From Variovorax sp. 679 (GTDB taxonomy: Bacteria > Pseudomonadota > Gammaproteobacteria > Burkholderiales > Burkholderiaceae_C): 64,000 nt of DNA. Made by a program: the position numbers and the translations under genes. Numbering within the stretch: position 1 is the first letter of the stretch; each line of letters opens with the position of its first letter. The DNA is taken from positions 241,428 through 305,427 of the forward strand of contig NZ_RXFS01000009.1 of the NCBI RefSeq assembly GCF_003952185.1, written 5' to 3'. The notes beneath the pieces are model-generated. The model worked only from the letters and a program-made list of their open reading frames with translations, was not told the origin of the DNA and searched no databases. Shown piece by piece: positions 25,558 through 36,600 of the stretch.

Positions 25558-28500
25558 ATGTTCAGGACCCCATCGAATCTGTCGCACGCGCCGGCGCGCC
25601 GCGACGTGTCTTCCAACGCCGCGCGCCTGCGCCACTGCCTGAGGCGCATCGCCGCGCCTCTTGCGGCACTGCTGTTCGCAACCGCCGCGCATGCGGTGCC
25701 GCAGGTGTCGAGCCTTGTCCATTCACCCGACATCCTTCCCGCCGGCGGCACGGTGACGAGCACCGTCACCATCGCCGAGACCGACAGCCTGCCGATCGGC
25801 GCGCCGGGTGCGTCCTTCACGTACACGATCCCCGCCAACTCGGTCTACATGGGCACCGGCGCGGTCCCCGTGGGCACCTGTTCGGCCGACGTTCCCGTGG
25901 GCTCGGCCGGCTCCGGCACGCTGACCTGCTCCGGCATCACGCTCGCCGCCAACCAGTTGCGCAACTTCGAAGTGCTGCTGCGCACGGTCACGCAGGGCAC
26001 GCTCAGCGTGACCGCCACGCCCAGCGGCGGCGGCTCCAGCGAGACGAAGACCATCACGGTGAACCAGGGCGCCGACATGGCGGTGACCATCAGCGCACCG
26101 GCCACCGCGCCGAGCGGCTCGACGGTGCCGATCGTGTTCACGGTCACCAACAACGGCCCCGACACGAGCACCGGCTCGACGCTGACCTATCCCATTCCCA
26201 CCGGCCTGACGGTCTCGGGAAGCGGCCTGCCCTCGGGCTGCTCGATCAGCGGCAGCCTGCTGACCTGCAACGTGCCCGCCACGCCGGCCACCGCGGGCAG
26301 CAACACGCGCACCTTCAGCATCAACGGCGTGGTCACCGCCGGCGCGGGCTCGACCGTCACGCACCAGCCTGCAGTGGCGGCCGTGGGCGGTGTCGGCGAC
26401 GGTGTCTCCACCAACAACAGCGCCACCGCCAACACCACCGTGACGGCTGGCTACGTGCTCGCGCTCACGAAGAGCCACGACGGCGGCCAGCTGCTGGTCG
26501 GCCAGCACTTCAACTTCCGGCTGAGCCCGCGCTTCAGCGGCAGCCCGCCCACCGGCGTGACGCTGAGCGACACGATCCCCGCCAACTTCGCGATCCAGTT
26601 GCCGGTCAACGCGGCCGCCGGCTGGACCTGCTCGGTGAGCGGCCAGACGGTGAACTGCACGCGCAGCGACATCGGCGGCAGCAACGGCGCCAACGTGGCG
26701 CTCGGCGACATCGTGGTGCCCGTCATCGCAATGACCGCCGGCACCGGTGTGGTCAACGAAGCCACCGTGAGCGCGACCGGCCCCATCGCCAATTCAGCCA
26801 CCGGCAGCGTGCCGGCCGACGTGGTGGTTTCCGCCACCGACTTCCGCGCAGACAAGCGCCGCGGCTGGCCGCAGAACAACGTGCCGCTGGGCCAGGCCTT
26901 CGACTACCAGGTCGGCAGCACCAACCTCGGCAGCACGCGCCTGCTGGCGGGCAGCACGATCCAGCTGGTGGACGACCTGCCGGCCGGTGTGCAGATCAAC
27001 AGCGTCACGCAGCGCGACGGCTACACCTGCACGGTGACCAAGGGCGGCGCCACCGTCGTCCCGACGCCCGCGACGCCGGTGCCCGGCCCCGCCACCGTGA
27101 CCTGCACGCGCACGCTCGCCTCCGACATCAGCGTCGACCTGTCCGCCGGCAACAGCGCGCGCAACGGCGGCTACATCATCGTGAACGCCACCATCCCGGC
27201 GCTGCCCTCGGGCGGCGGCCAGATCGTCAACACCATGTGCGTGAACGTGGCGCTGCCCGCCGCCGCGCCCACGCTCGGCGCCGACCCCGACGCCAACACC
27301 GGCAACGACTGCGTGAGCCTCGGCACCGGCGTCGACGACGCAGCCACAGCCGCGGACGTGAAGGTGCTCAAGCGCGTCGTGGGCATCGGCGACAACGCCG
27401 GCAACCGCCAGGTCGCGGGCCAGAACATCACCTGGGAGCTCGAGGTGGTCAACGCCGGCCCCTCCGAAGCGCAGAACGTGGTCGTCACCGACGCCTTCGC
27501 GCAGGTGATCGGCGCGGGCAACGTCTCGCAGACGGCCAACGGCGGCACCTTCGCCGGCGCCTGCACGCTGCCGGCCAACGGCAGCGGCTTCGGACAAGCG
27601 TCGCTTTCCAGCTGCACTCTGTCGACGCTGCCGGTCTGCCGCGCAAGCACCGACCCCGCCAGCGCCTTGCCGCTGTGCCCGGTCATCCGGGTTGTCGTCA
27701 AGCACTACGGTGACGGCGCCTCGGCCACCGACCACGGCTTCCAGATCAACAACACGGCCAATGCGCTGGCGGCCACGCCGGCCGATCCGAACCTGGGCAA
27801 CAACGACGGCAGCACCACCGCCTACCTGCTCGCGCGCACCGACGTGACGGTCACCAAGTCTGCGAGCCCCGCCTCGGTGCCGGTGGGCCAGCTGCTCACC
27901 TACACGCTCACGGCGCGCAACCAGAGCCTCGCGCAAGGCAGCCTCAGCCGGGCCTACGACGTGCATGTGGTCGACACGCTGCCGGCCAACCTGATGTTCA
28001 TGTCAGCCGTCGCCTCGGGCGGCGGCAGCTGCACGACGCAGCCGAACACCACGCAGCCCACGGGCACCGGAGCCGCCAACAACCAGCTCGAGTGCGCCTG
28101 GACCTCGCTCGACCGCAACGTGCAGCAGACCGTCACGGTGCGCGCGCGTCCGCTGTACGTGCTCAACGGCTCCACGGTGACCAACACCGTGCAGGTCTCC
28201 ACGGCCACGCCCGAGACCGACACCACGAACAACAGCGCCGCCGTGCCCGCGACGGTCACCGCGCCGGCGTACGACCTGGTCGTCACCAAGCGCGACGACG
28301 TCGACCCGGTGAACGTGGGCGACGACGTGGGCTACACCATCACGGTGTCGAACAACAGCGCCTCGACGGCGGAAGACGTGCGCATGGTCGACACGCTGCC
28401 GCTGCCCGGCCCCAGCGGCGAGGCACCGCCCACGCTGGTGTCCGTGACCGCCCCTGGCGGCACCAGCTTCGCGCTGGCCGGCGGCGCCGCCATCGGTTCG

Positions 28501-31500
28501 GCGGGCGGTCAGATCGTGTTCACCATCCCGACGCTGGGTGGTGCCGGCCCCACCTCCACAGGCGAGGCCAACACGCTGCAGTTCCGCGTGGTGCTGCGCG
28601 GCGTGTCGCGCGGCACCTTCCAGAACAACGCCAGGGTCGACTTCCTCGACGCCGCGCGCAACGCCTTCGACACCGTGCAGGGCAACAACGCGGTGGCCGA
28701 GAACACCACCTTCCGCTTCAAGGCCGACGTGCAGGTGGTCTCCAAGACTGCCGTCATGGCCGGCACCGCCACGCCGGTGACCACCGCGTCGTCGGCCGTG
28801 CCCTTCGACTGGCTCGTGCAGCTGCGCAACAACGGCCCCGACAGCGCCGAGACCACCAGCTTCACCGACACGCTGCCCGCATCGCTGGTGCTGGCCGGCC
28901 CGCCGGTGTTCACCGTGACCGGCGGCAGCTTCACGCCCGCCGCGCCCACCTGCACCGGCGTGGCCGGCGGCAGCGCCGTGAGCTGCGCCATCACGTCCAT
29001 GCCGGCCAACGGCACGGCCACCGTGCGCATTCCGGTGCGCTTCAGCGGCGCGGCGCCGGCCAACGGCACCGTGCTCACCAACCGCGCGCACATCGTCACC
29101 ACCGGCTCGGGCGACACCAACGGCGGCACCGATCCGAACGGCGGCAACAACTTCAACGACGGCAGCGTCACGGTGCAGAACAGCGCGCTCTCGGGCCGCG
29201 TGTACGAAGACCTGAACGGCAACGGCCTGATCGACAGCGGCGAGCCCGGCATCGCCGGCGTGACCATGCGCCTGAGCGGCACCGACAGCTCGGGCAACGC
29301 CATCACCCTCACGACCACCACCGACGCCAGCGGCAACTGGAGCTTCACCGTGCCCGCGGGCACCTACAACGTGGTGGAAGACCAGCCTGCCGCGTACCTG
29401 CCCGGCATCACGCGCGCGGGCACCGTCAGCGGCGCGGGCAGCACGGCCGGCACCGTGCCGCCGGGCACCGGCAACGGCCCGAACGGCTCCAACGCCAACC
29501 GCATCGACAACATCGTGCTCGGCACGGGCGGCACGTCCACGGCCAACAACTTCGGCGAAGTGCGCGCGGCCAGCCTGGCCGGCCGCGTCTACCAGGACGC
29601 CGACTACAGCGGCACCGCCAGCGCGGGCGACCCCGGCATCGCCGGCGTGACCGTCACCCTCACCGGCACCGACATGTATGGCAACCCGGTGTCGCTGACC
29701 ACCACCACGGCGGCGAGCACCGGCAACTACGCCTTCAACAACCTCACGCCCGGCACCTATACGCTGACCGAGACGCAGCCGGCCGGCTTCGCCGACGGCA
29801 GCGACGCGGCCGGCACCGCCGGCGGCACCGCGGGCAACGACGTGGTGAGCGCCATCGCGCTGCGCTCCAACGTGACCGGCACCGGCTACGACTTCGGCGA
29901 GCTGCTCACCCGCATCACGACGCGCGTGTTCGTCGACGCCAACAACGACGGCATCCCGCAGGCCGGCGACACCGGCATCCCGAACGTCGAGCTGCGCCTG
30001 ACGGGCACCGATGCCGCGGGCAACGCGGTGAACATCCTCGCGGTGGCCACCGGCACGCCCGGCGCCTACGAGTTCCGCAACGTGCCTCCCTCGGGCGCGG
30101 GCGGCTACACCATCACCGAGACCCAGCCAGCCAACTACGCGCCCGGCAAGGCCAACAACAACGGCAACCCCGGCACGCCGCAAGGCGGCGGCAACGTCAT
30201 CACCGGCGTGACCGTCTCGGGCACCAGCGTGCCGACGACGCAGGGCGAGTACTGGTTCGGCGAACTGCTGCCCGGCGGCATCTCGGGCCGCGTGTACTAC
30301 GACCGCGACGGCAACGGCGCACAGGGCGCGCCGGCCACCGAGCCGGGCCTGACGGGCGTGACCATCACGCTCACCGGCACCGACGTGAACGGCCAGCCGG
30401 TCTCGCGCACCACCACCACCGACGCCAGCGGCGACTACAGCTTCCCGAACCTCGCGCCCGGCAGCTACACCGTGACCGAGGCGCGGCCCGCGGGCTACCT
30501 GCCCGGCATCACGCGCGCCGGCAACGTCAGCGGCGCGGGCAGCACGCCCGGCTCGGTGCCCACCGGCGGCACCGGCGTGGCCAACGGCCCCAACGGCTCG
30601 AACGCCAACGTCATCCAGAACATCGTGCTCGGCGCGGCGGGCGCGGGCTCCACCGGCAACAACTTCTCGGCCGTGAAGCCCGCGAGCCTCTCGGGCTACG
30701 TGTACGCCGACGTGGCGCCTTCCAACGGCACCCGCGACAGCGGCGAGCCCGGTATCGCCGGCACCACCATCCGCGTGACCGGCACCGACTTCCAGGGCAA
30801 CGCGGTCGACCGCACGGTGCAGACCGCCGCCGACGGCCGCTACCTGGTGGACGCGCTGACGCCCGGCACCTACCAGATCGACGAGACCCAACCCGCCGGC
30901 GTGGCCGACGGCCCCGAGTCGCTCGGCACCGTGGGCGGCGCGCCTCGCGGCACCGCCAACCCCGGCGGCACCAACGACCGCTTCGGCGGCCTCGCACTCG
31001 TGTCCGAAGACGCGGGCATCGACTACAACTTCGGCGAGCGCGGCGGGCAGATCGCCGGCTGGGTGTACGTCGACACCAACAACGACGGCATCCGCCAGCC
31101 CACCGAGGCCGGCATTCCGGGCGTGACGCTCACGCTCACCGGCCGCTCGGCCAGCGGCCTCGCGGTGAACGCAACAGTGGTCACCGACGCCAGCGGCCGC
31201 TACGTCTTCACCGGCCTGCTGCCGGCCGACGCTGCGGGCTACACGATCCGCGAGACGCAGCCCGTGACGTATGCCGACGGCCTCGACGCCGTGGGCACGG
31301 TCGAAGGCGCTGCCACCGGCACCCTGGGCAACGACGTCATCAGTGCCATCGCCTACCGCGGCGGCAACGGCGACAACTACAACTTCGGCGAACGCGGCGC
31401 ATCGCTGGCGGGCACCGTCTACAACGACGCCAACCGCAACGGCAAGCGCGAGCCGCAGGACCTGCCGATCGCTGGCGTGACCATCACGCTCACCGGCACC

Positions 31501-33609
31501 GACGCCGCCGGCCAGCCGGTGACGCGCACCGCCGTCACCGACGCCAACGGCCGCTACGAGCTGCCCGGCCTGCCCCTGCCCGGCAGCGGCGGCTACACCG
31601 TGACCGAGACGCAGCCTACCGGCTACGACGAAGGCATCGCCATTCCCGGCACGCTGGGTGGCACCGCGCAGGGCCCGAACCAGATCCGCGTGAACTTCAC
31701 CGGACTGGAAGCCCACGGCACCGGCTACGACTTCACCGAGCACAGCAGCCAGCCCGCATCGCTCACCGGCACCGTGTGGTTCGACCAAAACCACAACCGC
31801 AGCCGCGAATCGGGCGAAGGCCAGGGCGAAGGCTGGACCGTGGAGCTGCTGCGCTGCGCCGACGGCGGCAACGCCTGCGCGGAGAACGCAGCCACCGTGC
31901 TCTACACCGTGACCACCAACGCCGACGGCAGCTACCGCTTCGGCGACCTGGTGCCCGGCGAATACCGCGTGCGCTTCCGCTCGCCCGACGGCCGCGTGGT
32001 AGGCGGCGTGTGGCCGACCGACACCGCGCAGAACGGCGCGAACGGCCCCTACCCGACGCCCGCGGCGAGCGATCCGCGCTTCAGCATCAAGGTGCGCGTG
32101 AGTGCCGGCGCCAACATCCAGAAGCAGGACCTGCCCTACGACCCGGGCGGCGTGGTGTACGACAGCGTGAGCGGCACGCCCGTGCCCGGCGCCGTGGTGC
32201 GCATGGTCGGCCCGGCCGGCTTCGACCCCGAGCAGCACCTGCTCGACAAGCGCGACAGCTACACCACCGGCCCCAACGGCTACTACGACTTCTTTGTGCT
32301 GCCGGGCGCACCGGCAGGCGAGTACCGCCTCGTCATCACGCCGCCGGGCGCCTACCTGCCCTCGTCGATGTATCCGGCCGCGGCCGGCGCGCTGGGCACG
32401 CAGTCGTGCTCGGCGCCCGCCAACGGACCGGCACCCGCGCAGACCAACCCCTGCGTGGTGAGCCCCGGCGCGGCGCTGGTGCCGGGCGCTGGCTACTACC
32501 TGCTGTTCATGAAGCCGGCAGGCGGCGGCCAGCACGTGGTGGCCAACAACATCCCGCTGGACCCGTCGGACGCCACGCTCATCGAGCTGCGCAAGACCAC
32601 TTCGAAGCTCAGCGTCAAGAAGGGCGAGCTGCTGCCCTACCGCATCACGGCGCGCAACACGCGCGGCACCGCCCTGCCGGGCGTGGCCGTGGTCGACACG
32701 CTGCCGCCGGGCTTCCGCTACATCCAGGGCTCGCTCACGGTGCGCACGCTGCCGGGCGGCGTGGCGCTGCCGGTGATCCCGCAGATCAACGGCCGCCAGA
32801 TCGTGATGCCGGGCCAGAACTTCGCGCCCAACGAGACCAAGGAATACCTGATGGTCGCGGGCGTGGGGGTCGGCGTGGGCGAAGGCGAGTTCGTCAACCA
32901 GGTCATCGCCACGCAGGGCGTGGGCGGCCGCACGCTGTCGAACCTCGCCACCGCCAGCGTGCGCGTGGTGCCCGACGCCCTCTTCGACTGCACCGACGTG
33001 ATCGGCAAGGTCTACGACGACAAAAACGCCAACGGCTACCAGGACGATGGCGAACCGGGCCTGGCCAACGTGCGCATAGCCACCGTCAACGGCGTGCTGG
33101 CCACCACCGACGCCGAGGGCCGTTACCACATCGCCTGCGCCGCCATTCCGAAGGAAGGCACCGGCAGCAACCTGGTGCTGAAGCTCGACGAGCGCACCCT
33201 GCCCTCGGGCTATCGCACCACCAGCGAGAACCCGGCCGCCGAGCGCGCCACGCGCGGCAAGGTGCTGAAGATCAACTTCGGCGCCACCGTGCACCGCGTG
33301 GTGCGCCTCGCGCTGCAGGGCGCGGCCTTCGACGACGGCGCCGCCACGCTGCGCGCCGGCTTCGCGGGCGAGATCGAGCGCACGGTGAACGTGCTGGCCG
33401 AGAAGACCTCGGTGCTGCGCCTGGCCTACAAGGCCGCGCCGGGCGAGCCCGCCTCGCTGGGCCGCGACCGCACCGACGCGGTGAAGACCGCTGTGCTCGC
33501 TCGCTGGAAGCAGCTCGGCGAGCAGCGCGCCTCGCGCAACGAGCCGCCGCTCTTCAACCTGGACATCGAGGTCGAGCTGGTGCCCGCATCAGGGGAGGCC
33601 AAGCCATGA
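25558..33609 (+). CDS. giant secreted DUF11 / SdrD B-type repeat protein
   Basis: A 2683-residue protein. An N-terminal signal sequence (RIAAPLAALLFATAAHA) is cleaved near residue 46. Residues about 50-1200 are repeated DUF11-type beta-sandwich units (for example VTNNGPDTSTGSTLTYPIP, ITVSNNSASTAEDVRMVDTL). From about 1210 to 2160 there are eight SdrD B-type units of about 115-135 residues, each starting like GRVYEDLNGNGLIDSGEPGI with Asp/Asn-rich loops expected to bind calcium. A further DUF11-like unit and a ninth SdrD B-like unit (KVYDDKNANGYQDDGEPGL) end the protein. There is no LPXTG or autotransporter barrel. The next gene, coupled by ATGA, encodes an outer-membrane barrel that may hold or export it. 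Confidence 0.88.
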   Translation: MFRTPSNLSHAPARRDVSSNAARLRHCLRRIAAPLAALLFATAAHAVPQVSSLVHSPDILPAGGTVTSTVTIAETDSLPIGAPGASFTYTIPANSVYMGTGAVPVGTCSADVPVGSAGSGTLTCSGITLAANQLRNFEVLLRTVTQGTLSVTATPSGGGSSETKTITVNQGADMAVTISAPATAPSGSTVPIVFTVTNNGPDTSTGSTLTYPIPTGLTVSGSGLPSGCSISGSLLTCNVPATPATAGSNTRTFSINGVVTAGAGSTVTHQPAVAAVGGVGDGVSTNNSATANTTVTAGYVLALTKSHDGGQLLVGQHFNFRLSPRFSGSPPTGVTLSDTIPANFAIQLPVNAAAGWTCSVSGQTVNCTRSDIGGSNGANVALGDIVVPVIAMTAGTGVVNEATVSATGPIANSATGSVPADVVVSATDFRADKRRGWPQNNVPLGQAFDYQVGSTNLGSTRLLAGSTIQLVDDLPAGVQINSVTQRDGYTCTVTKGGATVVPTPATPVPGPATVTCTRTLASDISVDLSAGNSARNGGYIIVNATIPALPSGGGQIVNTMCVNVALPAAAPTLGADPDANTGNDCVSLGTGVDDAATAADVKVLKRVVGIGDNAGNRQVAGQNITWELEVVNAGPSEAQNVVVTDAFAQVIGAGNVSQTANGGTFAGACTLPANGSGFGQASLSSCTLSTLPVCRASTDPASALPLCPVIRVVVKHYGDGASATDHGFQINNTANALAATPADPNLGNNDGSTTAYLLARTDVTVTKSASPASVPVGQLLTYTLTARNQSLAQGSLSRAYDVHVVDTLPANLMFMSAVASGGGSCTTQPNTTQPTGTGAANNQLECAWTSLDRNVQQTVTVRARPLYVLNGSTVTNTVQVSTATPETDTTNNSAAVPATVTAPAYDLVVTKRDDVDPVNVGDDVGYTITVSNNSASTAEDVRMVDTLPLPGPSGEAPPTLVSVTAPGGTSFALAGGAAIGSAGGQIVFTIPTLGGAGPTSTGEANTLQFRVVLRGVSRGTFQNNARVDFLDAARNAFDTVQGNNAVAENTTFRFKADVQVVSKTAVMAGTATPVTTASSAVPFDWLVQLRNNGPDSAETTSFTDTLPASLVLAGPPVFTVTGGSFTPAAPTCTGVAGGSAVSCAITSMPANGTATVRIPVRFSGAAPANGTVLTNRAHIVTTGSGDTNGGTDPNGGNNFNDGSVTVQNSALSGRVYEDLNGNGLIDSGEPGIAGVTMRLSGTDSSGNAITLTTTTDASGNWSFTVPAGTYNVVEDQPAAYLPGITRAGTVSGAGSTAGTVPPGTGNGPNGSNANRIDNIVLGTGGTSTANNFGEVRAASLAGRVYQDADYSGTASAGDPGIAGVTVTLTGTDMYGNPVSLTTTTAASTGNYAFNNLTPGTYTLTETQPAGFADGSDAAGTAGGTAGNDVVSAIALRSNVTGTGYDFGELLTRITTRVFVDANNDGIPQAGDTGIPNVELRLTGTDAAGNAVNILAVATGTPGAYEFRNVPPSGAGGYTITETQPANYAPGKANNNGNPGTPQGGGNVITGVTVSGTSVPTTQGEYWFGELLPGGISGRVYYDRDGNGAQGAPATEPGLTGVTITLTGTDVNGQPVSRTTTTDASGDYSFPNLAPGSYTVTEARPAGYLPGITRAGNVSGAGSTPGSVPTGGTGVANGPNGSNANVIQNIVLGAAGAGSTGNNFSAVKPASLSGYVYADVAPSNGTRDSGEPGIAGTTIRVTGTDFQGNAVDRTVQTAADGRYLVDALTPGTYQIDETQPAGVADGPESLGTVGGAPRGTANPGGTNDRFGGLALVSEDAGIDYNFGERGGQIAGWVYVDTNNDGIRQPTEAGIPGVTLTLTGRSASGLAVNATVVTDASGRYVFTGLLPADAAGYTIRETQPVTYADGLDAVGTVEGAATGTLGNDVISAIAYRGGNGDNYNFGERGASLAGTVYNDANRNGKREPQDLPIAGVTITLTGTDAAGQPVTRTAVTDANGRYELPGLPLPGSGGYTVTETQPTGYDEGIAIPGTLGGTAQGPNQIRVNFTGLEAHGTGYDFTEHSSQPASLTGTVWFDQNHNRSRESGEGQGEGWTVELLRCADGGNACAENAATVLYTVTTNADGSYRFGDLVPGEYRVRFRSPDGRVVGGVWPTDTAQNGANGPYPTPAASDPRFSIKVRVSAGANIQKQDLPYDPGGVVYDSVSGTPVPGAVVRMVGPAGFDPEQHLLDKRDSYTTGPNGYYDFFVLPGAPAGEYRLVITPPGAYLPSSMYPAAAGALGTQSCSAPANGPAPAQTNPCVVSPGAALVPGAGYYLLFMKPAGGGQHVVANNIPLDPSDATLIELRKTTSKLSVKKGELLPYRITARNTRGTALPGVAVVDTLPPGFRYIQGSLTVRTLPGGVALPVIPQINGRQIVMPGQNFAPNETKEYLMVAGVGVGVGEGEFVNQVIATQGVGGRTLSNLATASVRVVPDALFDCTDVIGKVYDDKNANGYQDDGEPGLANVRIATVNGVLATTDAEGRYHIACAAIPKEGTGSNLVLKLDERTLPSGYRTTSENPAAERATRGKVLKINFGATVHRVVRLALQGAAFDDGAATLRAGFAGEIERTVNVLAEKTSVLRLAYKAAPGEPASLGRDRTDAVKTAVLARWKQLGEQRASRNEPPLFNLDIEVELVPASGEAKP
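29191..32060 (+). repeat. eight tandem SdrD B-type domain repeats
   Basis: Within the giant protein gene, in-frame units start near 29191, 29575, 29920, 30283, 30690, 31054, 31408 and 31760, each about 345-410 bp. Every unit opens with a (G)xVYxDxNxNG-type motif, then GVTxTLTGTD, a TTTDASGxY turn and a GTYxxxExQPxGY close. The copies differ in sequence but share long GC-rich stretches, so this block could recombine or be misassembled from short reads. Confidence 0.85.
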
Positions 33610-36600
33610 CGCGAGGAAGCACCACCGCCATGACCCGCCCCCAGACACCGAACCCGATCGAGCGAGCCGACATGAGAAGAAAGAAGAAGACGCTGCCGAA
33701 GCGCATGGCACTTGCAGGCGCCGTGACCGCCGCCTGCCTCAGCATGGGCCTGGCCGCCGCGCAGGAAACCGCCGTACGCGGCCGCATGCTCGACCGCGCC
33801 GCGGCCGACCCACGCGCGGTGGACATCGACGGCACGCGCCGCCTGCCGCGCAGCAGCGAGCGCGAGTTGCCCAAGGCCACATTCGTGCTCGGCGACGAGC
33901 GTGCAATGCCGGCGGCTGCAACCGTGTCTCCTGTTGCGGCACCCGCCGAACGCAGCGACGCCACCACGCCGCATTTCGACTCCGGCGCGGACGGTCTCTC
34001 CCCTGCCGACCGCGCGCAACTCGACCGCATCGCCGGCCAGGTGAAGGGCCGCGACGGCCTGCGCTTCGAGATCGTCGGCCACACCGACACGCAGGCGCTG
34101 AGCGCGAAGTCGCGCGAGCGCTTCGCCGACAACCACGCGCTGGGACTGGCCCGCGCGCAGCAGGCCGCGCGCTATCTCACGCAGCGCCTCGGCTTGCCGG
34201 AAGCGGCGGCCACCGCCACTTCGCGAGGCCCCGACGCACCCGTCGCCACACCCGCCACCGACCCCGCCAACTGGGCAGCCAACCGTCGCGTCGAGGTGCG
34301 CGCGTACTGGCGCGACGCGCCCGTTGCAGCCGCACCGGCTGCAGCACCAGTCGACCCCGGCGTGTGCCGCACCTTCACAGCCTTCGGCACCGACGACGCA
34401 CCCCTGCGCCTGAGCGTGGACGGCCAGCTTCTGTCCGCAGACGGCAAGCTGCCTTCCACCGAGGGCGCGACCAGCGCCGACCGCCAGCGTTGCGTCGACG
34501 TGCAGCTCGAGCGCAACCAGCTGCGCCTGCAGTACGACAACCTCTCGCAGCCGCGCCGCCTGAGCGCCAGCGCCTGGCCCACCACCGTGGTGGCCGGCGA
34601 CACGGTGCGCTTCGCGGGCTACAGCAACTACCTGCTCTTCACCTCGAAGGCCGAGCTGCGCGTGTACACCGCCAACGAGGCGATGCAGCGCCGCCAGGTC
34701 GCCACCGTGCCGCTGGACGCCGGCCTGCGCGGCGAATGGCATGTGCCCGACGGCCTGCTCAACCGCGTGGCCGAGGGCGCGACCGGCAAGCTCTACTACC
34801 GCGTGCGTGTGTACGACCGCCAGGGCCGCTTCGACGAGACCGACGACCTCTCGCTCACGCTGGTGCAGCGCCACAAGCCCGAGACCGGCACGCCGCCCGA
34901 CCCGGTGCGCGAGCTGCTGCGCGGCTATGGCCAGAACAACATCGCCATCGCCAACATTCCGCTGAGCGCGGGCACCGTCACCGCCAGCGGCGCGGCCATC
35001 CGCCCCGGCGAGAGCGTGCGCGCACTGGGTTTCGCGGTGCCGGTGGACGAGAGCGGGCGCTTCGTGTTCCAGCAGCTGGTGCCGCGCCGCGTGCAGACCG
35101 GCGAGATCGCCGTCACCGACGCGCAGGGCGCCACGCGCGCCTATCGGCGCGACTTCGACCTGCCCACCAGCGACTGGTTCTTCGTGGGCCAGGCCGACCT
35201 CACCGTGGGCAGCAACAGCGTGAGCGGCCCGGCCGCGATCATGACCAACGACAAGAACCGCTACGGCGGTGGCGGCTGGAGCGAAGGCCGCATTGCCGGC
35301 TACGCCAAGGGCCAGCTCAACGACCGCTGGACGCTCACGGCCAGCGTCGACACGGAAGAGCGCCCGCTCAAGGAGCTGTTCCGCAACCTCGACCGCAAGG
35401 ACCCGACCTCCCTCTTCCGCCGCTTCGACCCCGAGGACTCGTGGAGCACCTTCGGCGACGACTCCACCACCATCGAGGACGCGCCCACGCAGGGCCGCTT
35501 CTACCTGCGCGTGGACGACGGCCGCTCGCAGGCGATGTGGGGCAACTTCAAGCTCAACTTCGGCGACACCGAACTCACCCGCGTGAGCCGCGGCCTCTAC
35601 GGCTTCCATGGCCGCTACCTGGGCGAGGAGTCGACTTCCTTCGGCGAGGCCCGCCTGAAGGTCGACGCCTACGCGGCCGAGCCCGGCACGCTGGCGGCGC
35701 GCGAAGAGTTCCGCGGCACCGGCGGCTCGCTCTACTACCTGCGCAACCAGGACATCACGCGAGGCGCCGAACGCGTGACGCTGGAAATCCGCGACAAGGA
35801 CTCCGGCTTCGTGCTCAAGCGCACGCAGCTCGTGCCGAGCACCGACTACGAGATCGACTACCTGCAGGGCCGCGTGCTGCTGTCGGCGCCGCTGCCCAGC
35901 CTGTCGGACGACGGCTCGCTGGTACGCGCGGGCGGCTTCACCGGCATGCCGACCTACCTGGTGGTGGACTACGAATACACGCCGCTCACCACCTCGCTGA
36001 GCACCCTCGCCGTGGGCGGCCGCGTCTCGTGGTGGGCCAACGACCACGTCGGCGTGGGCGTGACCGCGTCGCGCCAGGACCAGATCGGCGGAGACCAGCG
36101 CCTGGCCGGCGTCGACCTCACGCTGCGCAAGACCGAGAACACCTACTTCAAGGGCGAGTTCGCGCGCAGCAAGGGGCCGGGCACCACGCAGCTCGACTCG
36201 ATGGACGGCGGCTTCAGCTTCACCGGCCGCAACGGTTCGCTGATCAACGGCCTCGGGAATGGCCTGGGCAACGGCCCCACCGGCAACGCCAACGCCTGGC
36301 GCCTCGAAGGCCAGGCCGACCTGGGCGACTTCGACATCCGCGGCGGCGGACGCGTGAGCGCCTATGCGCAATCGCGCGACGCGGGCTTCTCCGCGCCGGG
36401 CCAGTACGCGAGCAACGCCACGCGCCAGGTCGGCGTGCAGGCCACCGTGCCCTTCGGCGAGAAGGCGGAGAACGGCGAGCTGCGCCTGAAGGCCGACCGC
36501 CGCGACGAGCGCAACGGCTACAACAGCAGCGTGCTCGACGCGCAGTACTCGCTGACCCTGTCACCCGAGTGGAAGCTGGGCCTCGGCATGCGCTACGACG

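Noticed and set aside
29191..32060. Possible DNA-level tandem array or CRISPR-like repeat
   Set aside because: The periodicity is of protein domains (about 345-410 bp) with diverged sequence, and no short identical repeats with unique spacers are present.
28003..33294. A 1763-codon antisense frame across the SdrD B repeats
   Set aside because: Long antisense frames are expected where third positions are nearly all G or C; the product is low-complexity (Gly, Ala, Val, Arg, His) with no motif.
28092..33605. A plus-strand frame of 1838 codons running through the giant repeat protein gene and joining the barrel gene frame
   Set aside because: It overlaps a gene with clear domain content in another frame, is very rich in Arg, His and Gly as expected for a shifted frame of GC-rich repeats, and has no domains. 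The barrel gene is better started at 33606.
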